A stretch of 64,000 bases of DNA from positions 14,030,914 through 14,094,913 of the forward strand of contig OX438749.1 of assembly GCA_949316235.1 (NCBI GenBank). The letters run 5' to 3'. Below the pieces are notes generated by a model that worked only from the letters and a program-made list of their open reading frames with translations, did not search any database and was not told where the DNA came from. Shown here piece after piece: positions 1 to 10,834 of the stretch. The translations under genes were made by a program, and so were the position numbers. Position 1 is the first letter of the stretch, and every line of letters begins with the position of its first letter. Source of the stretch: Oegoconia quadripuncta. Taxonomy: Eukaryota > Arthropoda > Insecta > Lepidoptera > Autostichidae.

Positions 1-540
1 TACGCCTACTATTGTCAAAGTCAAAACCAGCACATAGTCCTATAAATATTCACAACAAGAAAATAGAACAGGTCAACTCGTTTAAATATCTAGGAAGTTT
101 GATCACAAGTGACTCGATGTGTACTCCAGACATAGTCATAAGGATAGCGATGGCAAAAATGGAATTTAACACAAAGGGATAGGAAAAGGTTAGAGGCATT
201 CTAGATGTGGTGCTGGAGACGAATGGAGGGAATAAGCTGGACCGAGAAGAGAACAAATGAAGAGGTGTTAGTGATGGTAAAGGAGAAGAGATGCCTGTTA
301 GCCACAGTTGAGAACCGAAGAGGAAAGATGATAGGTCACTTGTTACGACACGATATTTTTTTGAAGAACATAATTGAGGGAAAGATTGAAGGAAAGAGAG
401 GAAGGGGAAGACCTAGGCGTAATTACTTTGACCAAGTGAAAGAGAAGGTGAATGTCGTGTCGTACCAAGAGGTTAAAACGAGGGCGGAAAGTAGAGAGAC
501 ATGGTCGTTACTCCACCGACAAGAGCATAGCTCTTAAATT
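1..540 (+). pseudogene. RTE-type LINE, degenerate 3' end of the reverse transcriptase ORF
   Basis: Bases 45-180 read a reverse transcriptase thumb-like stretch containing VNSFKYLGSLITSDS. A stop follows at about 179, and 205-534 then reads another frame with GHLLRHD and the very basic IEGKIEGKRGRGRPR tail. Established knowledge: this order closes the ORF of RTE-like non-LTR retrotransposons common in arthropods. The split over two frames shows a dead copy that continues beyond the left edge of the window. It ends in a GAAGAAGAAG tail near 538-551. The family call is by recognition of motifs, not by a search. Confidence 0.8.
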
Positions 541-553
541 GAAGAAGAAGACT

Positions 554-926
554 ATTACCGGATGAGTATTTTTACCGTAAGGAAAAAAGTATTAGGTAAG
601 TGAAATAGAAGGTATTGGCATAAGTAGTTATTTTTTTTTTCAAAACCATCATCAAATATGGCTTTAGTTGTGTAATTTAACCGTCGCGTTTGTAGCCTAT
701 TCCACAAATTACATCATTAAATCATATAAAGAAAACTTAGAGAAAATATGTATTCCAAATAAATTTCGCATGATAGGAACCCTACGAATCCCGCTAATCG
801 CATATCAAACACAGGCCAGCGCAGGCGTTTTTGAAAAAAAATATTGAACTACCTCTGCCAATAACTTCTATTTCACTTACCTAATATGCCCTATTATTTT
901 ACTTACGGTAAAAAAACTCGGTATTA
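554..926. repeat. MITE-like element with about 75 bp terminal inverted repeats
   Basis: The stretch 554-630 (ccggatgagt ... ggcataagta) returns in reverse complement at about 850-926. The inner part (676-846) includes gtagcctattccaca and ttcgcatgataggaaccct, and both recur at 15365-15600 in the same order, so this is a dispersed family. No coding capacity is seen, so it is presumably non-autonomous. Confidence 0.7.
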
Positions 927-1007
927 TACTCGTACGTACGTATACGTGTGTAAAATATAAACGTTTTCAATATATCAATAACTTATTATATAACAGATTT
1001 CTAGATT

Positions 1008-1271
1008 TTAGCGCTTATACTTACATCGTCTTCTACCGTAATAGGGATCATGATATTGTCGTTTCACTCTGGATAAAAGCTCTGATCCGTCTTTCTTTTG
1101 GTGTGCACTATCATGCTGGTTTACTATTAAATCTGCTAATGGATTGTATTCTTCAGCTCCCGGCGGAAGTCTCGTAGTGGTACCCAATTTGTCTGTAGGT
1201 ATGTCTCCTGCTGCTGCTGTTGCTCGTAGTGTTATGTAGAACACGGTGGATAAAAATATGATGTAGAAATT
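1008..1271 (-). CDS. Signal-peptide coding exon of an unrecognised secreted protein (exon 2)
   Basis: On the minus strand a polypyrimidine tract and ATTTCAG (acceptor ending at 1272) lead into an open frame that begins NFYIIFLSTVFYITLRATAAAGD. Joined in phase to the MT codons of exon 1 (4037-4042), this gives a typical signal peptide, probably cleaved near ATAAA/GD. The rest is hydrophilic (PPGAEEYNPLADLIV) and ends RVKR-QYHDPYYG-RRR, a furin/prohormone-convertase type site followed by a short tyrosine-rich peptide with Gly before three Arg. A near-perfect donor GTAAGTAT begins at 1024, so the coding exon most likely ends at 1025 in phase 1 and the gene continues out of the window. If that donor is not used, the frame reads CKYKR and stops at 1008-1010, giving an 89-residue protein. 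I do not recognise the family. The repeat-filled 1-1000 region shows no further exon. Confidence 0.6.
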   Translation of the reverse strand, partial: NFYIIFLSTVFYITLRATAAAGDIPTDKLGTTTRLPPGAEEYNPLADLIVNQHDSAHQKKDGSELLSRVKRQYHDPYYGRRRCKYKR

Positions 1272-1377
1272 CTGAAATAAAAGAAAATCAATTTTATTGA
1301 ATACAATGAGTACCTAGTTACTTTTAATAAATATTTATTTATTAAAGTAACAATCTATTTCCATACTAAGTAACTAG

Positions 1378-1583
1378 GCTTGTATTGTGGATACCAGATG
1401 GTTGATATGCTACACAAATACTTTTTAGATAACAAGTACATAGGTACATATAAAATGAAAATATCCATAATTCGGGAATACTGTATCTGTATTCATCATA
1501 CAAATATATGGTCTAGCAGGATACGAACCCGCGACCTTTCAGTATAGTAGTCAGGTTTCTAACCATTCCCCTAACAGGTCGTC
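1378..1583 (-). mobile_element. tRNA-derived SINE, family A
   Basis: Read on the minus strand it begins with the tRNA-like head cgacctgtt and carries the pol III B-box ggttcgtatcc (one change from GGTTCGANTCC). It then continues with tccata/attcggg and ends in ggtatccacaatacaagcc, matching the plus-strand copy at 16440-16735 over its length. It lies in the intron of the secreted-protein gene. Confidence 0.75.
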
Positions 1584-2104
1584 AAACTTTAATAGTACGA
1601 GTAGTAGTGTAGATAACAACTAGCATATGAAAGTGTTCCTAAATCAGCAATTGGTTAATAAACTAAACGGGGAAAATTATTGTGAATAAAAAGTTATGAA
1701 TACATAGAGAATAGGTACAATAAAACAAATTGTAGATAACCCCTAGCTATTCGTTGTTAATCTTTTAGGTTATGAGCTCTTCATTTAATGAATCAAAATT
1801 TGTGTTAAGTATATATACATACCTACTGTCATAGACTATATTAATTATACTGTTAATTTTTTAACTTAACACAAATTTAGATTCCTAATTGCTGTAAGTA
1901 TTATTCAATAAATTACGATTACTTTTAGATTTGCAGTAAAACAACTGATAGTATGGAATATTATGGCCTGAGGCACGATTTCCACTTGGCCGGTTTTTAT
2001 TTTATTAATTATAATATAACAACCTGCATAAATGCACTTGCATCGGTGAGCAAAGACGAAACCTAAATTAATAGCCATAGGCAATTTGACTAAGTAATAC
2101 TATA

Positions 2105-3106
2105 CAGGGCGTCCCAAAGTTATGGGACATGAAGGGGAAGTACCTTAAATATCGTAGATAGTGAATTTTGCTCAAAGAAGACTTTATGTTATTTTTAAAA
2201 GTTAGTAATTCTGCATTCATAGATTTTCTAAAAATTATTTGCTTCGGCTGGGAATCGAACCGACTCAAATGTGAAAAAAAAAACACCCTACTTTTATGAT
2301 GCCAATCGAAAGAATAGCTAAAAATAATAACTCTGCCTAAGTAACATAGTATTTTAAAAGAAAGGAACAACGTGAAATTAATCATTTTAATCAAATAAAA
2401 AACATACATGAAACTGCCGTAGTCAATTAAGTAGGTATTTTTTTGTAAATTAATTAATTAAATGCTCAAAATGTGATCCCTCTTGTCTTACGCAAATCGC
2501 CAATCTTTTAATGAGCCCGCTGCCTGTTGATTTTCTAATCATTTTATGGTGAACACTCGATGTGATATGGCACAATTCTGTTTGCAACTCGCCTACGTTC
2601 TCGTATCGCTTTTTGTATAGCATATCTTTCACGTATCCCCAAAAGAAGAAATCTAATGGTGTGAGGTCCGGGGATCTGGCCGGCCATCTAATCGGTCCAT
2701 TTGTACCAATCCATGTAGGAAAACATTCATTTAGAAAATCTGCTGCTCTCCGACTATTATTTGGAATGATAATATCGCTACTTTTCGAACGTCGTCGGCA
2801 ATAAATAACTTTCTTGAAATTTGACTCAATCATTTTATGTTGTTCCTTTCTTTTAAAATACTATGTTACTTAGGCAGAGTTATTATTTTTTAGCTATTCT
2901 TTCGATTGGCATCATAAAAGTAGGGTGTTTTTTTTTTCACATTTAAGTCGGTTCGATTCCCAGCCGAAGCAAGTAATTTTTAGAAAATCTATGAATGCAG
3001 AATTACTAACTTTTAAAAATAACATAAAGTCTTCTTTGAGCAAAATTCACTATCTACGATATTTAAGGTACTTCCCCTTCATGTCCCATAACTTTGGGAC
3101 GCCCTG
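2105..3106 (-). mobile_element. Internally deleted derivative of the mariner-like element at 49332-51451
   Basis: Both ends carry the 268 bp terminal inverted repeat that starts cagggcgtcccaaag, flanked by TA at 2103-2104 and 3107-3108. Inside, only the element's 5' noncoding part (2760-2838 on the minus strand) and the last third of the transposase remain, so about 1.1 kb has been lost at one junction near 2759. Apart from the deletion the sequence closely matches the full copy, which points to recent spread of the family. Confidence 0.92.
2450..2833 (-). pseudogene. Truncated mariner transposase, fused in frame to an upstream short ORF
   Basis: The open frame codes 127 residues. The first 24 (MIESNFKKVIYC...) come from a short ORF in the element's 5' leader. 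From NSRRAADFLNE onward it is the C-terminal third of the transposase in the full copy, including the third catalytic Asp in the SPDLTPLDFF motif. The helix-turn-helix region and the first two catalytic Asp residues are gone, so it cannot be a transposase. The deletion happened to keep the frame open. No stop breaks it; whether it is translated is unknown. Confidence 0.85.
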
Positions 3107-3705
3107 TATACTAGTAGACGTGTTCATTGCTTTAATGCACACTCTTTTTTATTAGAAAATCTTAGAATACGAGTAGATAGGTATTTTGCAGTTGAAGTCT
3201 ACTGAGTAAGAAAGCAATAAATTGAAATCAGCGGTCCGAAATTTTATTTTTTAAGTCATAAATGTATTACGTTTGCACTTTCCAATTTCTGTATAGTGAT
3301 ACATCGCACACAGGTATATGTAGACACTTTTTGATTTTTCATAGACTTCAAGTACATCAAAGTACATTAAAGTAGGTACTTCGTGAATAACTTAGTTTGA
3401 CTTTTAACACTATGCAATTTGGTCTCACTAACATAACGACTCGTATATTACTGAGGATTGTTTTATTGATACCTATATAATAACAATAATGTAAAATCAA
3501 TTTTCTTGTAATATAATTAAAACGTTAGGTACCCACTCAATTATAACGATAACCACTGTCGGTAACATAATAAGAATCACTAATAACATAAGTTTGGTAT
3601 TAGTTTACTATAATATAATTTCTGCAATAATGCTGTTAATTCTATATAAATAAGTAAATAAATAAATAAAATAAACAAATAAGTATTTCCCTGAAATGTG
3701 CGATA

Positions 3706-3843
3706 TACCGGCCGGTTTACTCGCACGCGACCGCAATATGGCAGGTGTATAAGAACGCATATGGGTATGCAAAATGTAACTTAAATAGGTACTAACTAAT
3801 TGTCAAAGATCACAAGATCACATTGCGACAAAACCGGCCGGTA
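3706..3843. repeat. Perfect 13 bp inverted repeat around a 112 bp loop
   Basis: taccggccggttt at 3706-3718 is matched by its exact reverse complement at 3831-3843. Next to the arms, cgcgaccgcaat and attgcgaca also pair imperfectly. The GC-rich arms stand out from AT-rich surroundings. This may be the ends of a small element or a cruciform-forming site. A short AAAT-type run (3650-3680) lies just before it. The remainder of the intron 3107-4030 shows nothing else I can name. Confidence 0.6.
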
Positions 3844-4036
3844 GATCGATGTTGTCTGGGGGCAGTACAATCAACATCTAATTAACAAAAACAACTCTCG
3901 ATAAATACCTACATCTATCTAATTGGTAATATAACGAAACAAGAATTGTTATCTTCATTTTAATGTCTAATTTAATTTAAGTGATAGGTATGTACTCATA
4001 TACCTACAGTATTAGTGATAAGAGTTCGGTACTTAC

Positions 4037-4106
4037 CGTCATCTCTATTTAGACTCGCTGTTCTTGAATAACTGAATGAGATCGGTATCCGATGTTTATA
4101 ATATAC
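4037..4106 (-). CDS. Start exon (5'UTR plus codons MT) of the same secreted-protein gene
   Basis: Minus strand: ATGACG at 4042-4037 is followed directly by GTAAGT (4036-4031), a consensus splice donor in phase 0. The acceptor at 1272 restores the frame exactly and supplies the hydrophobic core of a signal peptide, which is strong mutual support for both exons. An in-frame TAA sits nine bases before the ATG, so this ATG is the natural start. A possible acceptor (TTTTCAG) ends at 4107, so bases up to 4106 would be 5'UTR from an upstream noncoding exon. The intron of 2765 bp (1272-4036) contains SINE 1378-1583, the deleted mariner 2105-3106 and the palindrome at 3706-3843. Confidence 0.55.
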
Positions 4107-4439
4107 CTGAAAATACATCTATTAGCGGTCAACTTGCTAATTGGCGTGCAACAACCACTACTACAAATAACACATAATAATGGGGCTCTACCATTTTAGG
4201 AATATTCCAGATGCTTATGGTTACCTATTACTTGACCTAACCAAAGTATCTTAGTTTCTTTCTCCGATTATTCACTGTTGGATAAATGTATGTGTGAAAA
4301 GTTTCTTGTATCGTTTCTGTACGCGTTAGGTTACGCGTAGTTTCCACATAAAGACTGATAGATAAACAGCCAGCACTATATCCATTATTTACAATGTCTC
4401 TATATTGTCTTCTGGGTTGACTCAATCAATTTAAATAGC

Positions 4440-4690
4440 TTAGAATTTATAAAACGGTGCTGCCGGGTTCGATTCCCAGCGGGACACATATGTTTAGTAC
4501 TCTGTCTGGTTTGTAGTTTAGGATATTTTTAACATGTCCACTCGGCTAGCTACCACCATATTATTATCTAAGACAGTCAAGTAGCAATGTATTAACATTG
4601 ATGTTAACCAATTTTGGATTTGACTACACATCCTCACCTAATATTAGTCGCGATGAGGTCCAACGGCAACTAGTACATAAAAAAAACAGA
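4440..4690 (+). mobile_element. Degenerate SINE family B copy
   Basis: It carries a B-box ggttcgattcccagcggg and then tagtactctgt..ggtttgtagt, catgtccac and ctagctaccaccat. These follow in the order seen in the better copies at 53292-53622 (+) and 40770-41100 (-). The A-box head is not recognisable, and the 3' part is diverged but ends in a short A-run near 4680. Confidence 0.65.
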
Positions 4691-4769
4691 AATAATGCTT
4701 GATGATTGAAAGATCTCTCTCAAGGCACGATTTCCAGCTATTTATGACTAGATGTCATTCCTTCAATAG

Positions 4770-5295
4770 ATAATGAGAGATTAGCGTTCGTGGACTACGA
4801 AAAAGACTTCGATTCGATTGAGACGGACTATTCTACGGTTATTCCCTCCTGCTGCGGTGCCAAATTGATTATCGGTATACCGAAGTATTGAAGTATTTGT
4901 ATGAAAGCGCCACCATGTCAGTCCGTCTTCAAGATCAGAACTCGAAGCCCATCCAACTGCAGTGATGTGTACGACAGGGGGATGTCATATGAATGTGTTC
5001 AAGCTTCTGGACTGGAAAGGATTCGGCATCAGTGTTAACGGCGAGTGTATTACAAACCTTCGATTTGCCGACGATATCGTAATCATGGCTGAGACACTGG
5101 AGGACCTCGGCAAAATGCTCGATGACCTCAATAGAGTCTCCTAAGGAGTGGATCTTAAAATGAGTATGGCCAAAACAATGATCATGATGAATGCCCATAC
5201 CTACCACTCTGAAGATAGGAGACACTGCTCTCGAAGTTGTTGTGTACATACTGGGACAAACAGTCCAGTTAGGAAGAATGATAGTCGTATTAAAT
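4770..5295 (+). pseudogene. RTE-type LINE, degenerate reverse transcriptase core
   Basis: In one frame about 4790-4820 reads AFVDYEKDFDSIE, the first catalytic-Asp block. After frameshifts comes VFKLLDWKGFGISVNGE, then ITNLRFADDIVIMAETLEDL (4992-5110) with the FADD catalytic box, and then LKMSMAKTMIM after a stop. Established knowledge: this order matches blocks of RTE-like reverse transcriptases. At least three frame changes or stops make it inactive. It may belong to the same family as the fragment at 1-540. Confidence 0.85.
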
Positions 5296-5779
5296 AGGGT
5301 CTGTATTCGAATTTTATTTTCGCCATATTGGAGCTTGATCTTCGACTAACGAATGCCCTATATTATCCAATTTGTTCCTATTAAGTTTAATAAACTTGTG
5401 AATATCTTTGCAAAACAATCCGGATGTATGAGTCACGATCTGAAAATTGAAATGAAAAATAGAAATAAGTAGGAATATCTATTGTTTGTAAAGCCCAATC
5501 GTAAACACAATGAGCTCGTGACAGTCAGCCGATAAACTTAGCCTGGTGCTAAATGATATACAAAACACTTCTATATTCAACAACAATAATAAGTAAGTAT
5601 TATTTATCAACTTAAATTTGGGATATGACTCAATGTTGTTCAAAAAATTGTTTTTCTTAGAACTTGAATATACATAGGTAAAGTTCAGGCTTTGAACGCA
5701 ACGCGATCAGCTTATAATGCGATACAATTTATAATAAGAACTAGTAAGTACTTACGTTACATTTAGTTGGTTAATTCTA

Positions 5780-6005
5780 GATATGTCAACTTTGCCCTCC
5801 TCTCTTCAAATGAGCTGTGTGCCCAACAGGGTCCATGATGATCTATATTTTAATATACACCTCATTTACACATTGTGGAAAAGCAATAAAGGATTTAAAT
5901 TAAATTGTGCCTGCGTCGCGGCAGTGAATGTTTTAATCACAGCAGAGCATAACCGCTGTTTCTTAATTTGGCCACGACTTTCGTTTTCACAGGTCACTGT
6001 GTATA
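5780..6005. repeat. Dispersed repeat, related to 40575-40770
   Basis: Shared blocks include aaaggattt.aa and gtcgcggcagt.aatgt.ttaatc, in the same order in both places. The open frame here (76 codons, 5783-6010) has no recognisable motif and I do not call a gene. The flanks 5296-5779 are AT-rich and show nothing. Confidence 0.45.
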
Positions 6006-6149
6006 CCCTATAGGTTTTAATGGTCTGTCAGTGACCCACTAATGTTTTAGTATGAAAACATGCTTTGACAGCCAGTGCCTTTCTAGAGCGTTACAATAGA
6101 AACTTGAATTTTTTACTGTAAGCCCGCAGATTTTAGTATTCCATATTAA

Positions 6150-6485
6150 TTTTAAATTGATAACTCCATCTCCAGCCGTTTGTGAGAAAAAGGGCCTTCA
6201 ACATTATAAGAAATTTTTGTATTTATTTTCTTTTTGTATAAAGCGTTTACAAACAAACGTTTTTGTCTATGGTGATGTGTACCGAACCCTCAGGGTACGA
6301 GTACTTCTCCAACCTAATTTTTTTACAGTAGTAGGTACAAGACCGTGGACCTTGGTGGTGGATATTAATTTGCAACTTGATACCACCAACCGTTTCTGAG
6401 AAAAAAAGGCTTTAAAACACGGACAAACGGAAAACAAAGTGATTTTATAACGGTGTGGTTCCAAAATGAGGTACAGAACGTTAAA
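6150..6485 (+). repeat. Old interspersed repeat of the 'gggttccg' type
   Basis: It holds two related blocks, ccagccgtttgtgagaaaaaggg at 6172 and accaaccgtttctgagaaaaaaagg at 6385. It ends in ggttccaaaatgaggtacagaacg, a worn form of the ggttccg/cggaaccc ends of a repeat widespread in insect genomes. The insert tttgtataaagcgtttacaaacaaac (6230-6256) is a recurring tail also seen at 14700 and, inverted, at 47392. Confidence 0.5.
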
Positions 6486-6827
6486 GAGAAATCCAATTTC
6501 TGGAATTATTAGATAGGTAACGACTCAAGTTTCGATAATGAAGGACGCGGCAAATGATCAAACTCGAAGCGTAACTTACACTTAGAATTAATTTTGCTGA
6601 CATAAAATACGATATCAGTTCCATTCTCTTTATGTAATCAGGATCTTTTATTCCAGGATTATTTCATCCGCTCCGCTTTGGACAAGCCACGAGAATTTCA
6701 AATTCCGAATTTCCAGCTTCTAGATACATACACCTATAACCTCACGACCTTTAACCCAAATGGGGTAGTCAGAGATATCCCAAACATTAGCGTTTGGGTA
6801 TTCAAACACTAACCGTATTATTCATAA

Positions 6828-6960
6828 AAATTTACAAAAGCTTTATAAGCCTTTGGTTAAAGTATGTTTTGTCACTTTCTTTCATTACAACATTTCATTA
6901 TGAACGACAAAGACAAAACATACGTTAACTAAAACAGGCTTATAAAGCGTTTGTAAATTT
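6828..6960. repeat. Hairpin (foldback) element with about 47 bp arms
   Basis: The left arm 6828-6873 (aaatttacaaaagctttataagcc...) pairs with 6912-6960 in reverse complement with a few mismatches and small gaps. The loop is 38 bases. The arms contain gtatgttttgtc/gacaaaacatac. It looks like a MITE or a foldback; no target duplication is clear. Confidence 0.7.
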
Positions 6961-9424
6961 TTTTCGACTTAAGTTTTATTTGATTATAGATTATTTATAA
7001 ATGCCATGAGCGACCTTTAAACAACTTTCCCTTAATCTGAATACCTACTTATATTAAGTTTTTAGGTATATTGCATGATCGATAGGATAAGCAAAAAAAA
7101 ACGATCCTAATGTCGTGATGGTTTTAGCTCAATGAAGCATAGATTACAAAAGTGCGACTGTTTACCCCGAATGTTATTTATAACTATCCGTTAGTGTTTA
7201 TTCAAGATAAAATGGAAAAGATTGTGTGTCATTGGGATTCAATACAATTGAAATGGTTATTTCTCTGACAGAACTATATGTTCTCAAAATAAAGCAACAA
7301 TAGTTTTAAAATGTGATTAAAAACATTTTTTAAATGATATTTCAGTAGACTTTTTCTCTCTTGAATTTTGCAGTTTTGGACCCCATTCTGAATAAAAATA
7401 ACAATCTTTGTCCTATGATTCGGTTAAAGAAGTAATTTAAAAGTAGGTTACTACTCCGGTTTTTTCTTAGTTATAGTCATTCGGGGTGAAAGGACGCAGT
7501 AGGTAAAATTAGGCAGTGCCTTTGTTTTTATGAATGACCAAATAGGGTAAAATTACGGGGTTCATAGTACGCATATGAACTTTTACCTCATAAGTGGGCT
7601 AGCCTGTAAAGATAATGTAAACATTTGAATAAACAAATTAAAAAAAATCATAAGCTTGAATTGTCATAGATGTGAGCAAGCAAAGTCTATAACTGCAAAA
7701 TTTCAAGTCGATAGCCTATGTCGTTATTGAGATAAATAAGTAGAACCGACACATACTGAAGCGAGACCATACAGTTGCTTTTTGCACTTTTATGGAATCC
7801 TAAACCATGTACGCTGGACTAGCTTACAATGTAAAGCTGATCCGAAAATGCATGTTGAAAATAGGCACGCTTCCATTTGCGACCTTATGTTCACATCAGG
7901 TGTTTTGAAGTCAAAACATAAGAAATAACAATACTGTACTTATTTAAACGCCAAAAAACTACTACTATTTCAAACTCTGTCAAACCTTTCTCTGGAATGT
8001 TTTTTTATTTTGAGGACGCCATTTTGGATATTTTACCTAAAATGTATCCTGTGACACTCTGGGGATCAAACGAATCGGACATCTTGCACTTCAAAGGAAT
8101 TGTTACATGAATTTCGCGAACGTATTAATCAGTTACAGCGAATATTAGAATCGCATTTTTAGCGAATCAAGTTTTCATGTAGTTGGTCAACCCATGTGAG
8201 GTAACACCTCCACACATAAGGTATATATACCCAATAAACGTTACCCTCCTTCCTGGGGTAGTCGCTTAAAAATATGCCATGCTATCGCTTCGTTTGCTGA
8301 CAAAACTCTACCTTCTGAAGCGGGTTAAATCATAAGTATCATAACATAGTTATCCAGGGTGAGTGCCGCTCTGCGGTCATATAAATATTTTATCGTACAC
8401 GAGCCGGAATATGAAGTGGTTAATTTAAATTCTGACTCGTCTGCGTGCGGTCGAACGCGTGGATCCGCGATGCCACTTTTTGTGCTCACCCATTTGGACC
8501 CATTTGGGTCCGTGGTCAAATAGCAAAATCGGTATCCTTATAATTTGAGGCCATTCTGTAAATTAATATAAGTTTAATTATGTACAATTGACCTTAGTAT
8601 TTTATAGAAATTTTAATTATAAATTAGTATGGGAGAGGATATTTCTTCCGCGGAAATAAGCAATGTGTCTTACAATTTCACAGTAAATTTACATTTTTAT
8701 TTGTAGTAATACACAAAGACAAAATTAAATATATGCGATTAGTTAATAGTGAAATTTTATTGACTTGTCTGACACATAATTAATTTTCAATTGTCTTTTG
8801 AATTCTGCATATGGCTCATTATTTGGCCATAATAGGTACTCGACTATATTTTTTTACTATGCAAGAAATACAGAAAAAGAAATAGAAATATGGAAAAAGA
8901 TTCCATTCAAACATACCGAACACAAGAGAAATTATACGGAACGAGGAACAAACATACTAATTAAAACAATATCCTAGGGAGCATTAGAAATACAAATAAA
9001 ATAGGAAATCATTCAAAATACATAACTATAAATAAATAACATTAAATATACGGAATAATAAAAACTTTATTTCATTACCAATTACCAATTATTTAACTGT
9101 CAAGGTTAAATATTGACCATTGCACATCTCAGTTTTGCACAAGTCATGGAAACTTTAAAGATAACTGTTTTCCAGGGTTCTGGCCGAATGTTCTGATTGT
9201 GCAATGTCGAGATGGAGAGCAATCGTCACATCGGAAATTGGAGTAAGGAGCGCGAATGCGTTCTTGACAATCTAAATTCAGTTCCACGGAAATCTGATTT
9301 TAAAGAGACACAACTTTGGAACTTTCAATCGTTTTAACCACTCTTATACTACTACTACTACTACTACTAACACAAGTAAACTTTACTTACAAGTAGCCCC
9401 AACACTGAATATTGTAAAAATATT
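6961..9424. other. AT-rich stretch without a recognisable gene
   Basis: I see no coding motif, splice-flanked frame or clear repeat pair here. A 64-codon minus-strand frame at 8325-8516 sits in a slightly GC-richer patch but has no recognisable domain. A (CTA)n run lies at about 9346-9369. Confidence 0.5.
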
Positions 9425-9520
9425 ATCTTTTTTTTTTTTTTTTTATTAAAAATTGGTTTCGCGTTTGGCTACAATCTCACCTGATGGAAAGTGACGATGT
9501 AGCCGAAATCTAGTAAATAA
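9425..9520 (-). pseudogene. 3' tail of a Jockey/CR1-type LINE
   Basis: A T-run at 9428-9444 (poly(A) on the minus strand) adjoins cgcgtttggctacaatctcac. The stretch to about 9503 is the reverse complement of the 3' end at 37680-37745, which codes FPSGEIVVKR. The fragment is strongly 5'-truncated. Confidence 0.65.
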
Positions 9521-9734
9521 ATGTATTTTTTATTTTTGTTTTTGTTTATACTGGCACTTTTACTCGCGGTAGCGTTTTCTACCGCCACGCTCACTGCATC
9601 TAGGCGCAGTCCGTGGTGTATACGAAAGCAGGAGGCCGAGCTTCACTCCCTCACTTCCCATTAGGGATGGACATAGTGATATGTTACATTTCATTGGCTA
9701 CACTCCCATTTGCAGAGCGGGGAAGTGGAAATGT

Positions 9735-10051
9735 GCGTGTGAATTGAGTGAGCATCCTTCTGAAAAAAAAAGAATATTGTTCCTTTAGTTAAAGTTCTAA
9801 AACAATTGTAAAAGTAGTCTCTGTATTTGTAAAAAGATAAAACAAAATATACATTATTTAACGTGTGCTCACTCAGTTCTCACAAACTACCAACAAAATC
9901 AAAGAATGTATTAATTTAACATATAATATTTATATACTCGTCTTTAGTAAAACCTATGCTAACTTACCTCTATAATTTGTAGATCACCTAGTTACTAAAT
10001 AAACAATATTCTTTCTTTTTTTTCAGACGGATGCTCACTCAATTCACACGC
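9735..10051. repeat. Inverted repeat element, 48-50 bp arms
   Basis: gcgtgtgaattgagtgagcatcc... at 9735-9782 pairs with 10002-10051, including the A-run/T-run and agaatattgtt. Inside, gtgtgctcactcagttctcac (9862-9882) is a third, weaker copy of the arm. This is consistent with a MITE-like unit. A GC-richer patch 9560-9730 just upstream is unassigned. Confidence 0.6.
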
Positions 10052-10129
10052 TCATGAAGTGGAAAACACTTACACACTCTAATTATTTCTTTATTCTGTG
10101 GCCCAAGATAGCAATAGAGTCACGTGTGC

Positions 10130-10225
10130 ACCGTCTACATTTAGTAGGTGCCGTGGGGAGTACCACTGATGATTCTAGCTTATAGGAGTTACAGTGGAGG
10201 AGGAGTGTGGAGATGGGATCCTGTA
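10130..10225 (+). repeat. Dispersed repeat fragment, related to 63640-63735
   Basis: Both places share gtctac.tttag, gagta.c....ttg and ggagttacag.tggagga. No coding is seen. It is probably a piece of an older element whose full form is not in this window. Confidence 0.45.
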
Positions 10226-10448
10226 GAGGTTAAACATAATATCAATATCATTAAAAAATACTGTAATAGGTAAAAAAGAAGGTCCCTGGAATATACTTTA
10301 CGTTATAGTACAACACGTGTTCCACCCCGAATAATAAATCAATAACAATAACCTATGTAATAAACTCGTACCTTTGAATGATTAAGAAAGATAGTGCTCT
10401 TTTAACTTCTGATACACAGGTGAAGGAGGACTGTCCGGCTAAAGTTAT

Positions 10449-10778
10449 TTTTTTTATGCACGACGGGTTCGTACTTGACCTCAATCACACCTGATGTTAA
10501 GTGAAGATGAGGTCGAAGGTGGAAGCGTACTGACCCGGAAACCCCAACACATTTGGGGGACTGGCTATCTTATCTCTGGCAACCGGAAGACAACAATGCT
10601 ATTAACATTGCTTCTTGGCGGCAGATTTAGATAAGATGGTGGTAGCTAGCCAGGCGGACATTTAAAATGCCCTACCACCAACCAAACCGAGTACTTAAAC
10701 ATGTACCCCGCTGGGGATCGAACCCGCGACCTCCGAATCGTAAACCCAATGTTGTTTAAATGGTGCCACGGAGGCGGC
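10449..10778 (-). mobile_element. SINE family B, near full length
   Basis: The T-run at 10447-10455 is the poly(A) end. On the minus strand the head reads gccgcctccgtggcacc..., the B-box is ggttcgatccccagcgggg, and the body includes tagctaccaccatcttatc and the conserved end ggtcaagtacgaacccgtcgtgc. Very similar copies lie at 21201-21450 and 40770-41100. Confidence 0.85.
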
Positions 10779-10834
10779 TTTCATTTTTATCACGAATTTA
10801 TTCCCTGTTTATATGTTATCTATCCACCTACATT

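Noticed and set aside
2925..3155. Open frame starting FFFSHLSRFDSQPK, repeated at 2068-2409, 49319-49513 and 51270-51530
   Set aside because: It is the noncoding mariner inverted repeat read in either direction, and it ends in unrelated flanking DNA each time.
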